This document shows positions 19,320-30,101 of a DNA stretch of 64,000 nucleotides, piece by piece; position 1 is the stretch's first letter; every line of letters starts with the position of its first letter. Under the pieces are notes generated by a model that did not search any database, was not told where the DNA came from, and was given only the letters and a program-made list of their open reading frames with translations. The position numbers and the translations under genes are program-made. The DNA comes from Herbaspirillum sp. RV1423 (GTDB taxonomy: Bacteria; Pseudomonadota; Gammaproteobacteria; Burkholderiales; Burkholderiaceae_D). The DNA is taken from the NCBI RefSeq assembly GCF_000577615.1, contig NZ_CBXX010000015.1, positions 54,384 to 118,383 on the forward strand. Direction: 5' to 3'.

Positions 19320-20171
19320 TTGAAAAAGTTTAGCATAGCCGCCGTATTCTTCCTGCTGCCGGGCTTGTGCGGCGCGGTTTGGGCATCTGCTTCGGAGGAG
19401 GCGGCGACGACGGTACTGCTCGCGCCCGCGATCAGATCGGGGGCGCTGCAGCAAGCTTTGCCGCAGAGGTTTTTTCCGCGTTCCGGGGCGTTTGTTTCAG
19501 CATTGCCTGTCGCAGTCGATGCCGCCATGTTGGACCATGCACCGCGCATTGTCTCCGCACCGGAACAACGCATGCATCTGGGCAAGGGCGATCGCATGTA
19601 TGTAGAGGGCGATGTGCAGGGCGCGGCGGAATTTCTGATCGTGCGTTCGACGCAGCGTCTTCGGGATCCGGTCAGCGGCGAGCATCTTGGCGATGAAGTG
19701 ATGCAGCTCGGCGCGGCGAAGCTGGTGCGCAAGGCGGGCGATGGTTTGCACGCTTTCTTCATTTCCGATTCCAGGCAGGAAATCGTCATCGGTGACCGCT
19801 TGCTGCCGCATTTGCCGAAGTCGGATGAGTCGCTTGCCGCCGGCGCGCCACGTAATCCCGGCGCAGCGCTCGATGCGCTGATCGTGTCGGTCTCCGACGG
19901 CGCCGTCCATGCGGCGCAACACCAGGTCGTCAGCATCAACAAGGGCGCGCGCGATCAGCTCATGGAAGGCGCATCGTTTGCCTTGTACGCGACGGCGGAC
20001 AAATTGCGCAGAGAGACAAAAGAACAGACGCCGGAACAGGAGCCCCGCTTGCCGGAGGAAGAAAGCGGCCGCTTGTTGATTCTGCGCGTATTCGAACGCG
20101 TGTCGTACGGCTTGATTACGCAAGCCGTCGCACCGTTGCGGGTGGGAGACAAGGTGCGTGCGCCACACTGA
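19320..20171 (+). CDS. dprA-linked envelope protein lacking its LysM domain
   Basis: A 283-residue exported protein starting at TTG (LKKFSIAAVFFLLPGLCGAV), with a clear signal peptide ending near AVWASA. The conserved body includes APRIVSAPEQRMHLGKGDRMYVEG, LVRKAGDGLHAFFIS, VVSINKGARDQLMEG, RLLILRVFERVSYGL and VGDKVRAPH. This matches the C-terminal part of the LysM protein usually found next to dprA and def in Burkholderiales. The LysM repeat normally placed directly after the signal peptide is missing: about 50 residues of low-complexity linker stand in its place. It is probably periplasmic or cell-wall associated. The gene ends 11 bases before dprA, so the two are likely cotranscribed. Confidence 0.7.
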   Translation: MKKFSIAAVFFLLPGLCGAVWASASEEAATTVLLAPAIRSGALQQALPQRFFPRSGAFVSALPVAVDAAMLDHAPRIVSAPEQRMHLGKGDRMYVEGDVQGAAEFLIVRSTQRLRDPVSGEHLGDEVMQLGAAKLVRKAGDGLHAFFISDSRQEIVIGDRLLPHLPKSDESLAAGAPRNPGAALDALIVSVSDGAVHAAQHQVVSINKGARDQLMEGASFALYATADKLRRETKEQTPEQEPRLPEEESGRLLILRVFERVSYGLITQAVAPLRVGDKVRAPH

Positions 20172-20182
20172 AGAGATTAGCG

Positions 20183-21328
20183 ATGTCGAATACCGATCAT
20201 ATGAATGACGAAACGGAACAGAGGGAACTGAGCAACTGGATCCGTTTCACGCAAACCGAGGGCGTCGGCGTGGAAGCTGCCCGGCGTCTCTTGTCCGCCT
20301 TCGGCATGCCGGCCGACATCTTCGCCGCCGCTTTCGATGACTTGCGCGCGGCGACGTCCGAGCGTATCGCGCGTGCGCTCCTGAAGCCGCCCTCGCCGAT
20401 GATGCAAAACAATGTCCAACGCGCGCTGGAATGGGCGGCGCAGCCCGGCCATCGTATCGTCACGCTGGCCGACGCCGCTTATCCGCAGGCGTTGCTCAAC
20501 ATTGCCGATCCGCCCATCCTGCTCTATGCAAAAGGACGTAGCGAATTGTTGCAGGCGACTTCGCTGGCGGTGGTCGGCAGCCGCAATGCCACGGTCCAGG
20601 GCATACAGAATGCCGAGCGCTTTTCCGAGGCGGCCAGTCGCGCCGGACTGACGGTGGCGTCGGGGCTGGCTCTGGGGATCGACGCGGCGGCGCATCAGGG
20701 CGGTTTGCGCGGTGGCGCATCGAGCGTTGCCGTCATCGGCACCGGCATCGATATCGTGTACCCGGCGCGCAACCGTACGCTCGCGCATCGACTCGCCGAA
20801 GAAGGCTGCATTGTCAGCGAATATCCGCTCGGCGTGCCGCCGATTGCCGGCAATTTTCCGCGTCGCAATCGCATTATTTCCGGGTTGGCGCGCGCGGTGC
20901 TGGTGGTCGAGGCGGCAGCGCAATCGGGGTCGCTGATCACAGCGCGCACGGTGGCGGAGCAGGGGCGCGACGTGTTCGCGATTCCCGGCTCGATTCATTC
21001 GCCGCTGTCCAAAGGTTGCCATCTGCTGATCAAGCAAGGCGCCAAGCTGGTGGAATCGGCACAGGACATCCTCGAAGAAATCGGCAAGCTGCCGCTGACG
21101 GAGCCGAGGCAACTGGCGTCGGCGGGCGCGACAAATGTTGCTGATGATTCATCAATTGCGGATGGCGACCAGGTGCTTAACGCCATGGGCTTCGATCCGG
21201 TGGATGCCGACATGCTCGGCATGCGCAGCGGACTCGGCGCCGCTGCGTTGGCGGAGCGTTTGCTGACGCTGGAACTGGCGGGCGCGGTGGAGTGCCTGCC
21301 GGGTGGACGGTATCGTCGCGTCGACTAG
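20183..21328 (+). CDS. dprA: DNA-processing protein DprA
   Basis: A 381-residue protein that binds incoming single-stranded DNA during transformation and loads RecA. The N-terminal region holds a SAM-like helical part. The central Rossmann fold contains VVGSRNATVQGIQNAERFS, SGLALGIDAAAHQGGL, GTGIDIVYPARNR, GNFPRRNRIISGLARAVLVVEAA and GSLITARTVAEQGRDVFAIPGS. A C-terminal winged-helix (DprA WH/DML1) domain covers roughly residues 320-380. It lies between the LysM-less protein and smg, the order typical of betaproteobacteria. Confidence 0.94.
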   Translation: MSNTDHMNDETEQRELSNWIRFTQTEGVGVEAARRLLSAFGMPADIFAAAFDDLRAATSERIARALLKPPSPMMQNNVQRALEWAAQPGHRIVTLADAAYPQALLNIADPPILLYAKGRSELLQATSLAVVGSRNATVQGIQNAERFSEAASRAGLTVASGLALGIDAAAHQGGLRGGASSVAVIGTGIDIVYPARNRTLAHRLAEEGCIVSEYPLGVPPIAGNFPRRNRIISGLARAVLVVEAAAQSGSLITARTVAEQGRDVFAIPGSIHSPLSKGCHLLIKQGAKLVESAQDILEEIGKLPLTEPRQLASAGATNVADDSSIADGDQVLNAMGFDPVDADMLGMRSGLGAAALAERLLTLELAGAVECLPGGRYRRVD

Positions 21329-21454
21329 ACAATCAATTAGTCTCTAGGTAACTCGCAGATGACAACGCACAAGATATTCTGCGCAAATGTCAAAATCCTG
21401 CCATACTGGATTCGTAGACTTGTGTTGTCACAACCTTCGCGATAGAGTAGAGCC

Positions 21455-21931
21455 ATGTTCGACGTCCTTGTTTATCTGTACGAAACCTACTATCGCCCCG
21501 ATGCCTGCCCTGAACCAGCGGCTTTGGTCAAGAAATTGTCCGCCATCGGTTTTGAGGAAGAGGAAATCACCAGGGCGCTCGGTTGGCTGACCGATCTGGA
21601 AGAAGCCAATCACGAGTTCGCTGATCGGTATCCTCAGCAGACGGCCTTTTCCTTCGGTATCCGTATTTACGCCCAGCAAGAGATGGATGTGCTCGGCACG
21701 GAAGCCGTCGGTTTCATCCAGTTCCTTGAATCCGCCAAGATGCTCAATGCCGTGCAGCGCGAAATCGTCATCGAGCGCGCGCTGGCCATCGGCGATGCGC
21801 CGGTGTCGCTCGAGAAGCTCAAAGTCATCGTGCTGATGGTCTTGTGGAGCCAGGGCAAGGAACCGGACGGTCTGATGTTCGACGAGTTGTTTCTCGACGA
21901 AGAAGATAACGAACCGCGGCTCTTGCATTAA
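21455..21931 (+). CDS. smg: Smg family protein (DUF494)
   Basis: A 158-residue cytosolic protein of the Smg/DUF494 family, usually encoded next to dprA. The family pattern [12 protein letters not shown] opens the protein, followed by [27 protein letters not shown]. The C-terminus holds [24 protein letters not shown]. No biochemical role is established. It lies 126 bases after dprA and is followed by an intrinsic terminator, so it closes this transcription unit. Confidence 0.92.
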   Translation: MFDVLVYLYETYYRPDACPEPAALVKKLSAIGFEEEEITRALGWLTDLEEANHEFADRYPQQTAFSFGIRIYAQQEMDVLGTEAVGFIQFLESAKMLNAVQREIVIERALAIGDAPVSLEKLKVIVLMVLWSQGKEPDGLMFDELFLDEEDNEPRLLH

Positions 21932-21940
21932 CTTCAACAG

Positions 21941-21968
21941 AACGGCGTCCATGGCGGCGCCGTTTTTT
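21941..21968 (+). terminator. intrinsic terminator after smg
   Basis: AACGGCG (21941-21947) pairs with CGCCGTT (21958-21964), directly followed by a T run to 21968. Confidence 0.75.
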
Positions 21969-22285
21969 ATTGTCCGGTCGACATTGTGCATGGAGCGGGC
22001 CGGGGTTGAACGGAGGCAATCGCCAGGTCGGATGGCGCTTGTTTTTTTGACATCTGCCAACAGATTATCCGACGATGGCAACGTTCTTCGCGGACCACAG
22101 CCATACTGCCGCGCTTGCCGTTTGTTCCGCAACGCGCTTATCATTCCCCCCGCATTACTCGAATATTAGCTACTATATAAAAAGCGTATTGCCAATATGC
22201 AATACAAATTTTGCTGCGGCGCCTCATTTTGGTGCCGCAAGGCATCCGCTTACGACTCCTTTGCCTCCTCTTTGAGATCACATTT
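21969..22285. promoter_or_regulatory. upstream region of topB
   Basis: No gene is seen in this stretch. It contains a TATATAAAA patch (22174-22182) that could be a -10 element. The inverted repeat GTATTG-N8-CAATAC follows at 22186-22205. A stable hairpin (22215-22223 with 22231-22239, 9 bp with one wobble, loop TCATTTT) lies about 45 bases before the topB start. The arrangement suggests a structured or regulated 5-prime leader, not proven. Confidence 0.4.
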
Positions 22286-24925
<2,640 letters not shown>

Positions 24926-24948
24926 GCGATCGGTTTTCTCCCGCGCAC

Positions 24949-24981
24949 GAAAAAGCCCTCGTTTTTTTCGAGGGCTTTTTC
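24949..24981. terminator. bidirectional terminator between topB and xth
   Basis: GAAAAAGCCCTCG and CGAGGGCTTTTTC form a perfect 13-bp stem with a T7 loop, usable by both convergent genes. Confidence 0.9.
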
Positions 24982-25009
24982 ATTGCTGCCGCGAACGTTC
25001 AGGCGGCGC

Positions 25010-25786
25010 TCACTGCTTATAATCGATCGTCAACGGCGCGTGGTCGGAGAAGCGCGCCGTTTTGTAGATGGCGGCGCTACTGGCCTTCTTGGCGATGCCG
25101 GCGGTGGCGATGTGATAATCGATGCGCCAACCGACGTTGTTGGCCCAGGCCTGGCCTCGATTGCTCCACCACGTATAGGCATCGCCGGTGGTGGTCGGAT
25201 GCAGCACGCGATACACGTCAACCAGCCCGAGTTCGTCGAACACGCGCGACAGCCAGGCACGTTCTTCCGGCAGGAAACCCGAGTTCTTCTGGTTGCTCTT
25301 CCAGTTCTTCAGGTCGATTTCCTTGTGCGCGATGTTCCAGTCGCCGCAGATGACGATTTCGCGGCCGCTGTTCTTCAATTCCTGCAAGTGCGGCAGGAAC
25401 ACTTCCATGAAGCGGAATTTGGCCTGCTGGCGCTCTTCGCTCGATGAGCCCGAGGGGCAGTACAGTGAAATCACCGTGATGTCGCCGAAGTCGCATTCGA
25501 CATACCGGCCTTCGTTGTCGAACTCTTCCACGCCGAAGCCGATGCGCACCGCGTCCGGGGTGCGCTTGCTGTACAGGCCGACGCCGGAATAGCCCTTTTT
25601 CTCGGCGTAGTGGAAGTGGCCGACGTAGCCGGCGGGGGCCAGGAATTCCGGCGTCATGTCGGCTTCCTGCGCCTTCAGTTCCTGCACGCAGATAAAGTCG
25701 GCGGATTCCTTGGCCATCCACTCGAAGAAGCCTTTTTTGGCGGCGGAGCGGATGCCGTTGAGATTGGCGGAGACAATTTTTGGCAT
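25010..25786 (-). CDS. xth: exodeoxyribonuclease III
   Basis: A 258-residue Mg-dependent AP endonuclease and 3-prime exonuclease of the EEP fold, acting in base-excision repair. Visible motifs are KIVSANLNGIRSA, FICVQELKAQE (metal-binding Glu), LYCPSG, ICGDWNIAHKEIDL (catalytic Asp and Asn) and the C-terminal SDHAPLTIDY (catalytic Asp-His pair). All essential residues are in place and the length is normal. It could equally be named exoA. It is divergent from pyrE across a 114-base gap and convergent with topB. Confidence 0.93.
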   Translation of the reverse strand: MPKIVSANLNGIRSAAKKGFFEWMAKESADFICVQELKAQEADMTPEFLAPAGYVGHFHYAEKKGYSGVGLYSKRTPDAVRIGFGVEEFDNEGRYVECDFGDITVISLYCPSGSSSEERQQAKFRFMEVFLPHLQELKNSGREIVICGDWNIAHKEIDLKNWKSNQKNSGFLPEERAWLSRVFDELGLVDVYRVLHPTTTGDAYTWWSNRGQAWANNVGWRIDYHIATAGIAKKASSAAIYKTARFSDHAPLTIDYKQ

Positions 25787-25900
25787 GGTTTCAGGTATGA
25801 AAAGTCAGGCGCGTAGCATAACCGATTCATTTAAAATGTGGGCCTGCATGCCTTCGCCTCAGAGCAAGGTTGCCCCGCAAACAATTTCCAGGAATGTATT

Positions 25901-26566
25901 TTGAGCAACTTACGACAAGAATTCATTGAGTTCGCCGTTTCCGCTGGCGTCCTGCGCTTCGGCGAGTTCATCACCAAGGCCGGGCGCACCTCGCCTTATT
26001 TCTTCAATGCAGGGCTGTTCAGCGAAGGCGCCGCATTGGCCAAGGTCGCGCAGTTTTACGCGCAGACGTTGCAGGCGTCGGGCCTGGAATACGACATGCT
26101 GTTCGGTCCGGCCTATAAGGGCATCACGCTGGCTTCGGCCACCGCCGTTGCGTTGGCGGGCCTGGGCCGCAACGTGCCGTTCGCCTACAACCGCAAGGAA
26201 GCCAAGGATCATGGCGAAGGCGGCACGATCGTCGGCGCCAAGCTGCAAGGCCGCGTGGTGATTATTGACGACGTGATTTCGGCAGGCACCTCGGTGCGCG
26301 AATCGGTCGACATGATCCGCGCCGCCGGCGCCACGCCGTGCGCCGTGTTGATCGCTCTGGACCGCATGGAGCGCTCCGGCAAGGATGACGCCTTGTCGGC
26401 GCATTCGGCGGTGCAGGAAGTCGCCAAGACTTACGACATGCCGGTGATCTCGATCGGCAACCTGAACGATTTGCTGGAATACCTGGCGCATGCCGGCGCC
26501 GATGCGCAATTGTCGCAGTACAAGGATGCCGTGGCGGCGTATCGCACGCGTTACGGCGTTCAATAA
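25901..26566 (+). CDS. pyrE: orotate phosphoribosyltransferase
   Basis: A 221-residue enzyme joining orotate and PRPP to give OMP in pyrimidine synthesis. The PRPP-binding signature [17 protein letters not shown] is intact, as are [10 protein letters not shown] and the lysine-rich loop [25 protein letters not shown] marks the N-terminal substrate region. The most likely start is a TTG at 25901 ([13 protein letters not shown]), with AGGAA about 7 bases upstream; the in-frame ATG at 25838 would add 21 residues that do not resemble the family. A weak start could keep expression low. It is divergent from xth. Confidence 0.9.
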   Translation: MSNLRQEFIEFAVSAGVLRFGEFITKAGRTSPYFFNAGLFSEGAALAKVAQFYAQTLQASGLEYDMLFGPAYKGITLASATAVALAGLGRNVPFAYNRKEAKDHGEGGTIVGAKLQGRVVIIDDVISAGTSVRESVDMIRAAGATPCAVLIALDRMERSGKDDALSAHSAVQEVAKTYDMPVISIGNLNDLLEYLAHAGADAQLSQYKDAVAAYRTRYGVQ

Positions 26567-26567
26567 A

Positions 26568-26596
26568 ATGCCCCGCGCTGTTGCGGCGCGGGGCAT
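26568..26596. terminator. hairpin after pyrE
   Basis: ATGCCCCGCGC and GCGCGGGGCAT form a perfect 11-bp GC-rich stem with a 7-base loop, between the convergent pyrE and LapA-like genes. There is no T run. Confidence 0.6.
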
Positions 26597-26628
26597 GGTT
26601 CGTCATTCTTTCAGCGTGTAGCGGCTCA

Positions 26629-27123
26629 TCAGGCAGTCGTTCTGACGCCTACTCCCAGCCGTTGCAGGCGATCGTCGAGTTCGCCGATCTGCGCGGCAAC
26701 CGCATTTTCCGTCAACTGGCCGCGTTGCTGGATGTCTTGCTGCACCGACTCGATCTTGTTGGTCAGCGCGCTCAGGTGGGCGTTCTGGCGTTGCTGCAAC
26801 TGCTGCAACTCGCTTTGCAGGTAACCGCGCAATTCGATGAAGCGCGATTTTTCGGCCTGGTCGGCGAGATCGCGTTGTGTGTCGAGCTGTTTGGTCAGGC
26901 GACGTGTTTCAAACAGCACGCTGGTCTGCAATGCCATCACATACAGCAAGAAGGCGGCAGTCAGGACCACCACCACGCCCAGCATCACCAGTCCCAGCGG
27001 CGCCTGAAAGTCGGTGAACACCAGCGTCAACTGCGTCGGTGCGAGGAAGGCATTCCAGTTGACGGCGGCGAAGATGCCGACCAGCGCCAGCGCGGCGATC
27101 ATAAAGCTTGTGCGGAATTTCAT
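26629..27123 (-). CDS. LapA-domain membrane protein with coiled coil
   Basis: A 164-residue inner-membrane protein. Two transmembrane helices (about residues 5-22 and 42-65), separated by a short beta-like stretch PTQLTLVFTDFQAPLGLV, fit the LapA (lipopolysaccharide assembly A) domain. The cytoplasmic remainder (residues 70-160) is a charged Gln/Leu-rich coiled coil: LQSELQQLQQRQNAHLSALT. Start 27123 is chosen for AGGAG with 7-base spacing; an ATG two codons earlier is too close to it. In E. coli LapA works with LapB to control LpxC, but no lapB is adjacent here, so the role is inferred from the domain only. Confidence 0.65.
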   Translation of the reverse strand: MKFRTSFMIAALALVGIFAAVNWNAFLAPTQLTLVFTDFQAPLGLVMLGVVVVLTAAFLLYVMALQTSVLFETRRLTKQLDTQRDLADQAEKSRFIELRGYLQSELQQLQQRQNAHLSALTNKIESVQQDIQQRGQLTENAVAAQIGELDDRLQRLGVGVRTTA

Positions 27124-27230
27124 GAGCATTCTCCTGATGTTGTTCGAATAAGTCTGCGGAATATGCCGATTGGACCCGTATGGCAGAGCGTCGTTCCTTA
27201 TTCGTTGGCAACAATGCAAGATTGCCCAAC

Positions 27231-27251
27231 AAAAAGCCCTCTTGCGAGGGT
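27231..27251 (-). terminator. weak leftward terminator candidate
   Basis: CCCTC-TTGC-GAGGG forms a short stem, and the minus-strand transcript then reads GGCTTTTTG. It would end transcription coming from the TauD-type gene. Confidence 0.4.
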
Positions 27252-27283
27252 AATGTCATTCAGTTAAATCTATCTTCCCAGCC

Positions 27284-27366
27284 ATCGTCCCGGCGCATGC
27301 CGGGATCCAGTGTCGTGAACACGTCCGATACGACGCTGGGTCCTGACTTTCGTCAGGATGACAGTT
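27284..27366. repeat. REP-like palindromic repeats, copy 2 (double)
   Basis: A first palindrome CGTCCCGGCGCATGCCGGGA is followed after about 30 bases by CGCTGGGTCCTGACTTTCGT, the inverted counterpart of the element at 15496-15536. The paired arrangement resembles a BIME or REPIN of two inverted REP units. Confidence 0.65.
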
Positions 27367-27459
27367 GTGATGGACTGTCTATGCAGTAAGGCGCTTTTTA
27401 TACTTGATTGAACGGTATTACTCTTGCGAGGCCTTTGTCGCTATTGCCGGAGAAACAGT

Positions 27460-28368
27460 TCAGAACGGCACATCGCCTTCCACGGTCGTGCGATACAGCG
27501 TGCGGCGCAGATGTTGCGGCGTGATGGCGGCGTAGTGCTGGGTGCTGCGGTTGTCCCAGAACACCATGTCGTGCGGCTGCCATTGATGGCGGTAGACATT
27601 TTCGGGACGCGTGATGTGCGCGTGCAGGGTCTTGAGCAACTCGTCGCTTTCATCCTTCGGCATCCCGATGATATGCGAGGTGAAGCCTTCGCTGACGAAC
27701 AGGATTTTGCGACCGCTCTCCGGGTGCGTGGTGATGACCGGATGTTCCACCGGCGGCACTTCGTCGATCTGCTTTTGCGTCAACTCAGACCGCCAGGGCG
27801 ACAGCTTGCGCAGGCGCTCGTAGCGGTAGACGTAGGAGTGCACCGCGCGCTTGCCCTCCAGCAGCTTCTTGATCTCGACCGGCAGCGCGTCATAGGCATT
27901 GGCAGTATTGGCGTACAGCGTGTCGCCTAGTTCGGCGGGCAGTTCCTGCGAATGCAGCAGCGCGCCCAGGCTGGGCTTGGGCATGTAGGACAGATCCGAA
28001 TGCCAGTCGGCGCCGGCGTCCACCAAGCCGATGGGCTGGCCGTCTTCGACGACGTTGGACACGATCAGGATTTCCGGGTGGTTCTTCAGATGGAAACGGT
28101 TGAGCACATGCACCTGCAGCGGGCCGAAGCGGCGGCTGAAGGCGACGTGCTGGTCCGGCGTGACGCGTTGGTCGCGGAACACAACCACGCCATGCTTGAC
28201 CAGCGCCGCGCGGATGTCGGCGATGTTCCGGTCGGACACCGGCAGGTTGAGGTCGAGGCCGTCGATTTCGGCGCCGAGCGGGCCGTCGAGAGAGCGGATG
28301 GTGAAATCCTGCTTCACATTCTGTTTCGTTGCTGTGGCCGGGGTTTGCAGTGCAGTCGCGCTAGACAT
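27460..28368 (-). CDS. TauD/TfdA-family 2-oxoglutarate dioxygenase
   Basis: A 302-residue non-haem Fe(II) enzyme that couples 2-oxoglutarate decarboxylation to substrate hydroxylation. The iron-binding HxD is in AGADWHSDLSYMPKPS. The distal histidine is in MVFWDNRSTQHYAA and the oxoglutarate-binding arginine in LRRTLYRTTVEGD, in the normal order and spacing. Taurine dioxygenase is one possibility, but no tauABC or sulfonate genes are adjacent; the herbicide/alkylsulfate branch is equally possible. Start 28368 (MSSATALQTP) has GGAG 11 bases upstream. A possible short leader ORF lies directly upstream. Confidence 0.85.
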   Translation of the reverse strand: MSSATALQTPATATKQNVKQDFTIRSLDGPLGAEIDGLDLNLPVSDRNIADIRAALVKHGVVVFRDQRVTPDQHVAFSRRFGPLQVHVLNRFHLKNHPEILIVSNVVEDGQPIGLVDAGADWHSDLSYMPKPSLGALLHSQELPAELGDTLYANTANAYDALPVEIKKLLEGKRAVHSYVYRYERLRKLSPWRSELTQKQIDEVPPVEHPVITTHPESGRKILFVSEGFTSHIIGMPKDESDELLKTLHAHITRPENVYRHQWQPHDMVFWDNRSTQHYAAITPQHLRRTLYRTTVEGDVPF

Positions 28369-28418
28369 GATGGTACGGGCTCCGTTGCAAGGCGGCGCTC
28401 GCATGTGACTTTGGCGAT

Positions 28419-28505
28419 TCAGGGCGATGCCGTCTTTGGTGTGGTTGACACAGGGATTACACCCCCGGGCGGCGGTGCCAGCAAGTAATAAGTTCTCATA
28501 TCCAT
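28419..28505 (-). CDS. possible 28-residue leader peptide with a PPPGG stall motif
   Basis: A short ORF reading MDMRTYYLLAPPPGG and ending TTPKTASP stops 50 bases before the dioxygenase start on the same strand. Three consecutive prolines followed by glycine form a known ribosome-pausing sequence that needs EF-P, so a regulatory leader role is conceivable. There is no Shine-Dalgarno before the first ATG and no family match, so chance is a serious alternative. Confidence 0.25.
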   Translation of the reverse strand: MDMRTYYLLAPPPGGVIPVSTTPKTASP

Positions 28506-28539
28506 ATGTGGTTTTCGTTCATGCGGAGATGCAGGAACA

Positions 28540-28568
28540 AAAAAAAGCCGCTGCAAGGGCAGCGGCTT
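28540..28568 (-). terminator. intrinsic terminator of the gatCAB operon
   Basis: AAGCCGCTGC and GCAGCGGCTT (28545-28568) form a 10-bp stem with loop AAGG. On the minus strand it is followed by a run of eight T. Confidence 0.85.
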
Positions 28569-28594
28569 GGCTTTTATTGGCGCGGCGATGAAAA

Positions 28595-30055
28595 TCAGCC
28601 GGCCAGTTTCTTGCGCAGCAATTCCGTCAATTGCGCCGGGTTGGCCTTGCCCTTGGTGGCTTTCATGGCCTGGCCGATCAGGGCGTTGATCGCCTGTTCC
28701 TTGCCGGAGCGGAATTCCGCCACCGACTTCTCGTTGGCCGCCAGCACCTGATCGACGATCGCTTCCAGCGCGCCGCTGTCGGAAATCTGCTTCAGCCCCT
28801 TGGCCTCGATGATGTCGTCGGCCAGCGTGTCCTTGCCTGACTTCGCTTCCCACATGCCGGTGAAGACTTCCTTGGCGATCTTGTTGGAAATGGTGCCGTC
28901 GGCGATGCGTTTCAGCAGCAGTGCAAATTGCACGGCGCTGACCGGGGCGTCGGCGATGTCGGTGTCTTCGCGGTTGAGCGTGGAGGCAACGTCGCCCATG
29001 AGCCAGTTGGCGGCAGGTTTGGCCTGCTCCTTGCCGGCGGCATTGACCACGGCTTCGAAGTACGAGGCCATCGCCTTCGATTGCGTCAACACGGCGGCGT
29101 CGTATTCGGGCAAGGCGTAATCGCTGACGAAACGCTCACGCATCGCGCCCGGCAATTCCGGCATTGTCGCCTTGACGCGCTCTATCCATTCTTGCGCAAT
29201 GACCAGCGGCGGCAGGTCGGGATCGGGGAAGTAGCGGTAATCCTGCGCGTCTTCCTTGCTGCGCATGGAGCGCGTTTCCTTCTTGTCAGGATCGTACAGG
29301 CGCGTCTCCTGCACCACCCTGCCGCCGTCTTCGATCAGTTCGATCTGGCGGCGCACTTCGTAGTTGATCGCGTCTTCCATGAAGCGGAACGAGTTCAGGT
29401 TCTTGATCTCGCAGCGCGTGCCGAATTCCTGTTGGCCGACCGGGCGCACCGAGACGTTGGCGTCGCAGCGGAACGAGCCTTCCTGCATGTTGCCGTCGCA
29501 GATGCCGAGCCACATGACCAGCGAGTGCAACGATTTGGCATAGGCCACGGCTTCGGCGGCGCTGCGCATGTCGGGCTCGGTGACGATTTCCAGCAGTGGC
29601 GTGCCGGCGCGGTTCAGGTCGATGCCGGTCATGCCCTGGTAGTCTTCATGCAGCGACTTGCCGGCGTCTTCTTCGAGATGGGCGCGGGTCAGTTGGATCG
29701 TCTTGATTTCGGCTTTGCCGTCCTTCTCCAGCACGAAGGAAATCTTGCCGCCCTGGACCACCGGGATCTCGTATTGGCTGATCTGGTAGCCTTTCGGCAG
29801 GTCGGGATAAAAGTAATTCTTGCGTGCGAAAATCGAGCGCGGCGCAATTGTCGCGCCAATCGCCAGGCCGAACTGGATGGCGCGTTCGACCGCACCTCTG
29901 TTGAGCACCGGCAGCACGCCCGGCAGCGCCAGATCGACCGGGCTGGCCTGGGTGTTGGGAGCTGCGCCGAACCGCGTCGACGAGCCGCTGAAAATTTTGG
30001 ATTCGGTTGAAAGCTGCGTGTGCGTTTCCAGACCGATGACGACTTCCCACTGCAT
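28595..30055 (-). CDS. gatB: Asp-tRNA(Asn)/Glu-tRNA(Gln) amidotransferase subunit B
   Basis: A 486-residue subunit that activates the misacylated tRNA-bound Glu or Asp by phosphorylation and receives ammonia from GatA. The N-terminus is [17 protein letters not shown]. The middle has the conserved [22 protein letters not shown] and [30 protein letters not shown]. The C-terminal helical and YqeY-like tail domain ends [23 protein letters not shown]. Start 30055 follows the family. It is the last gene of gatC-gatA-gatB, 46 bases after gatA, and is followed by a terminator. Confidence 0.96.
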   Translation of the reverse strand: MQWEVVIGLETHTQLSTESKIFSGSSTRFGAAPNTQASPVDLALPGVLPVLNRGAVERAIQFGLAIGATIAPRSIFARKNYFYPDLPKGYQISQYEIPVVQGGKISFVLEKDGKAEIKTIQLTRAHLEEDAGKSLHEDYQGMTGIDLNRAGTPLLEIVTEPDMRSAAEAVAYAKSLHSLVMWLGICDGNMQEGSFRCDANVSVRPVGQQEFGTRCEIKNLNSFRFMEDAINYEVRRQIELIEDGGRVVQETRLYDPDKKETRSMRSKEDAQDYRYFPDPDLPPLVIAQEWIERVKATMPELPGAMRERFVSDYALPEYDAAVLTQSKAMASYFEAVVNAAGKEQAKPAANWLMGDVASTLNREDTDIADAPVSAVQFALLLKRIADGTISNKIAKEVFTGMWEAKSGKDTLADDIIEAKGLKQISDSGALEAIVDQVLAANEKSVAEFRSGKEQAINALIGQAMKATKGKANPAQLTELLRKKLAG

Positions 30056-30101
30056 AGTATTCCTCGCTGATTCTGTATTGTTTCTTGTCTGCGCCAGCCG
30101 G

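Larger units (their letters stand above)
27124..27459. other. intergenic region with repeat and hairpins
   Basis: No gene is supported here. The region holds a weak leftward hairpin (27231-27251) and the second REP-like element (27284-27366). The remainder shows nothing recognisable. Confidence 0.5.

Noticed and set aside
28540..28568. Considered as a riboswitch upstream of the dioxygenase
   Set aside because: The hairpin with T run is better explained as the terminator of gatCAB on the minus strand.
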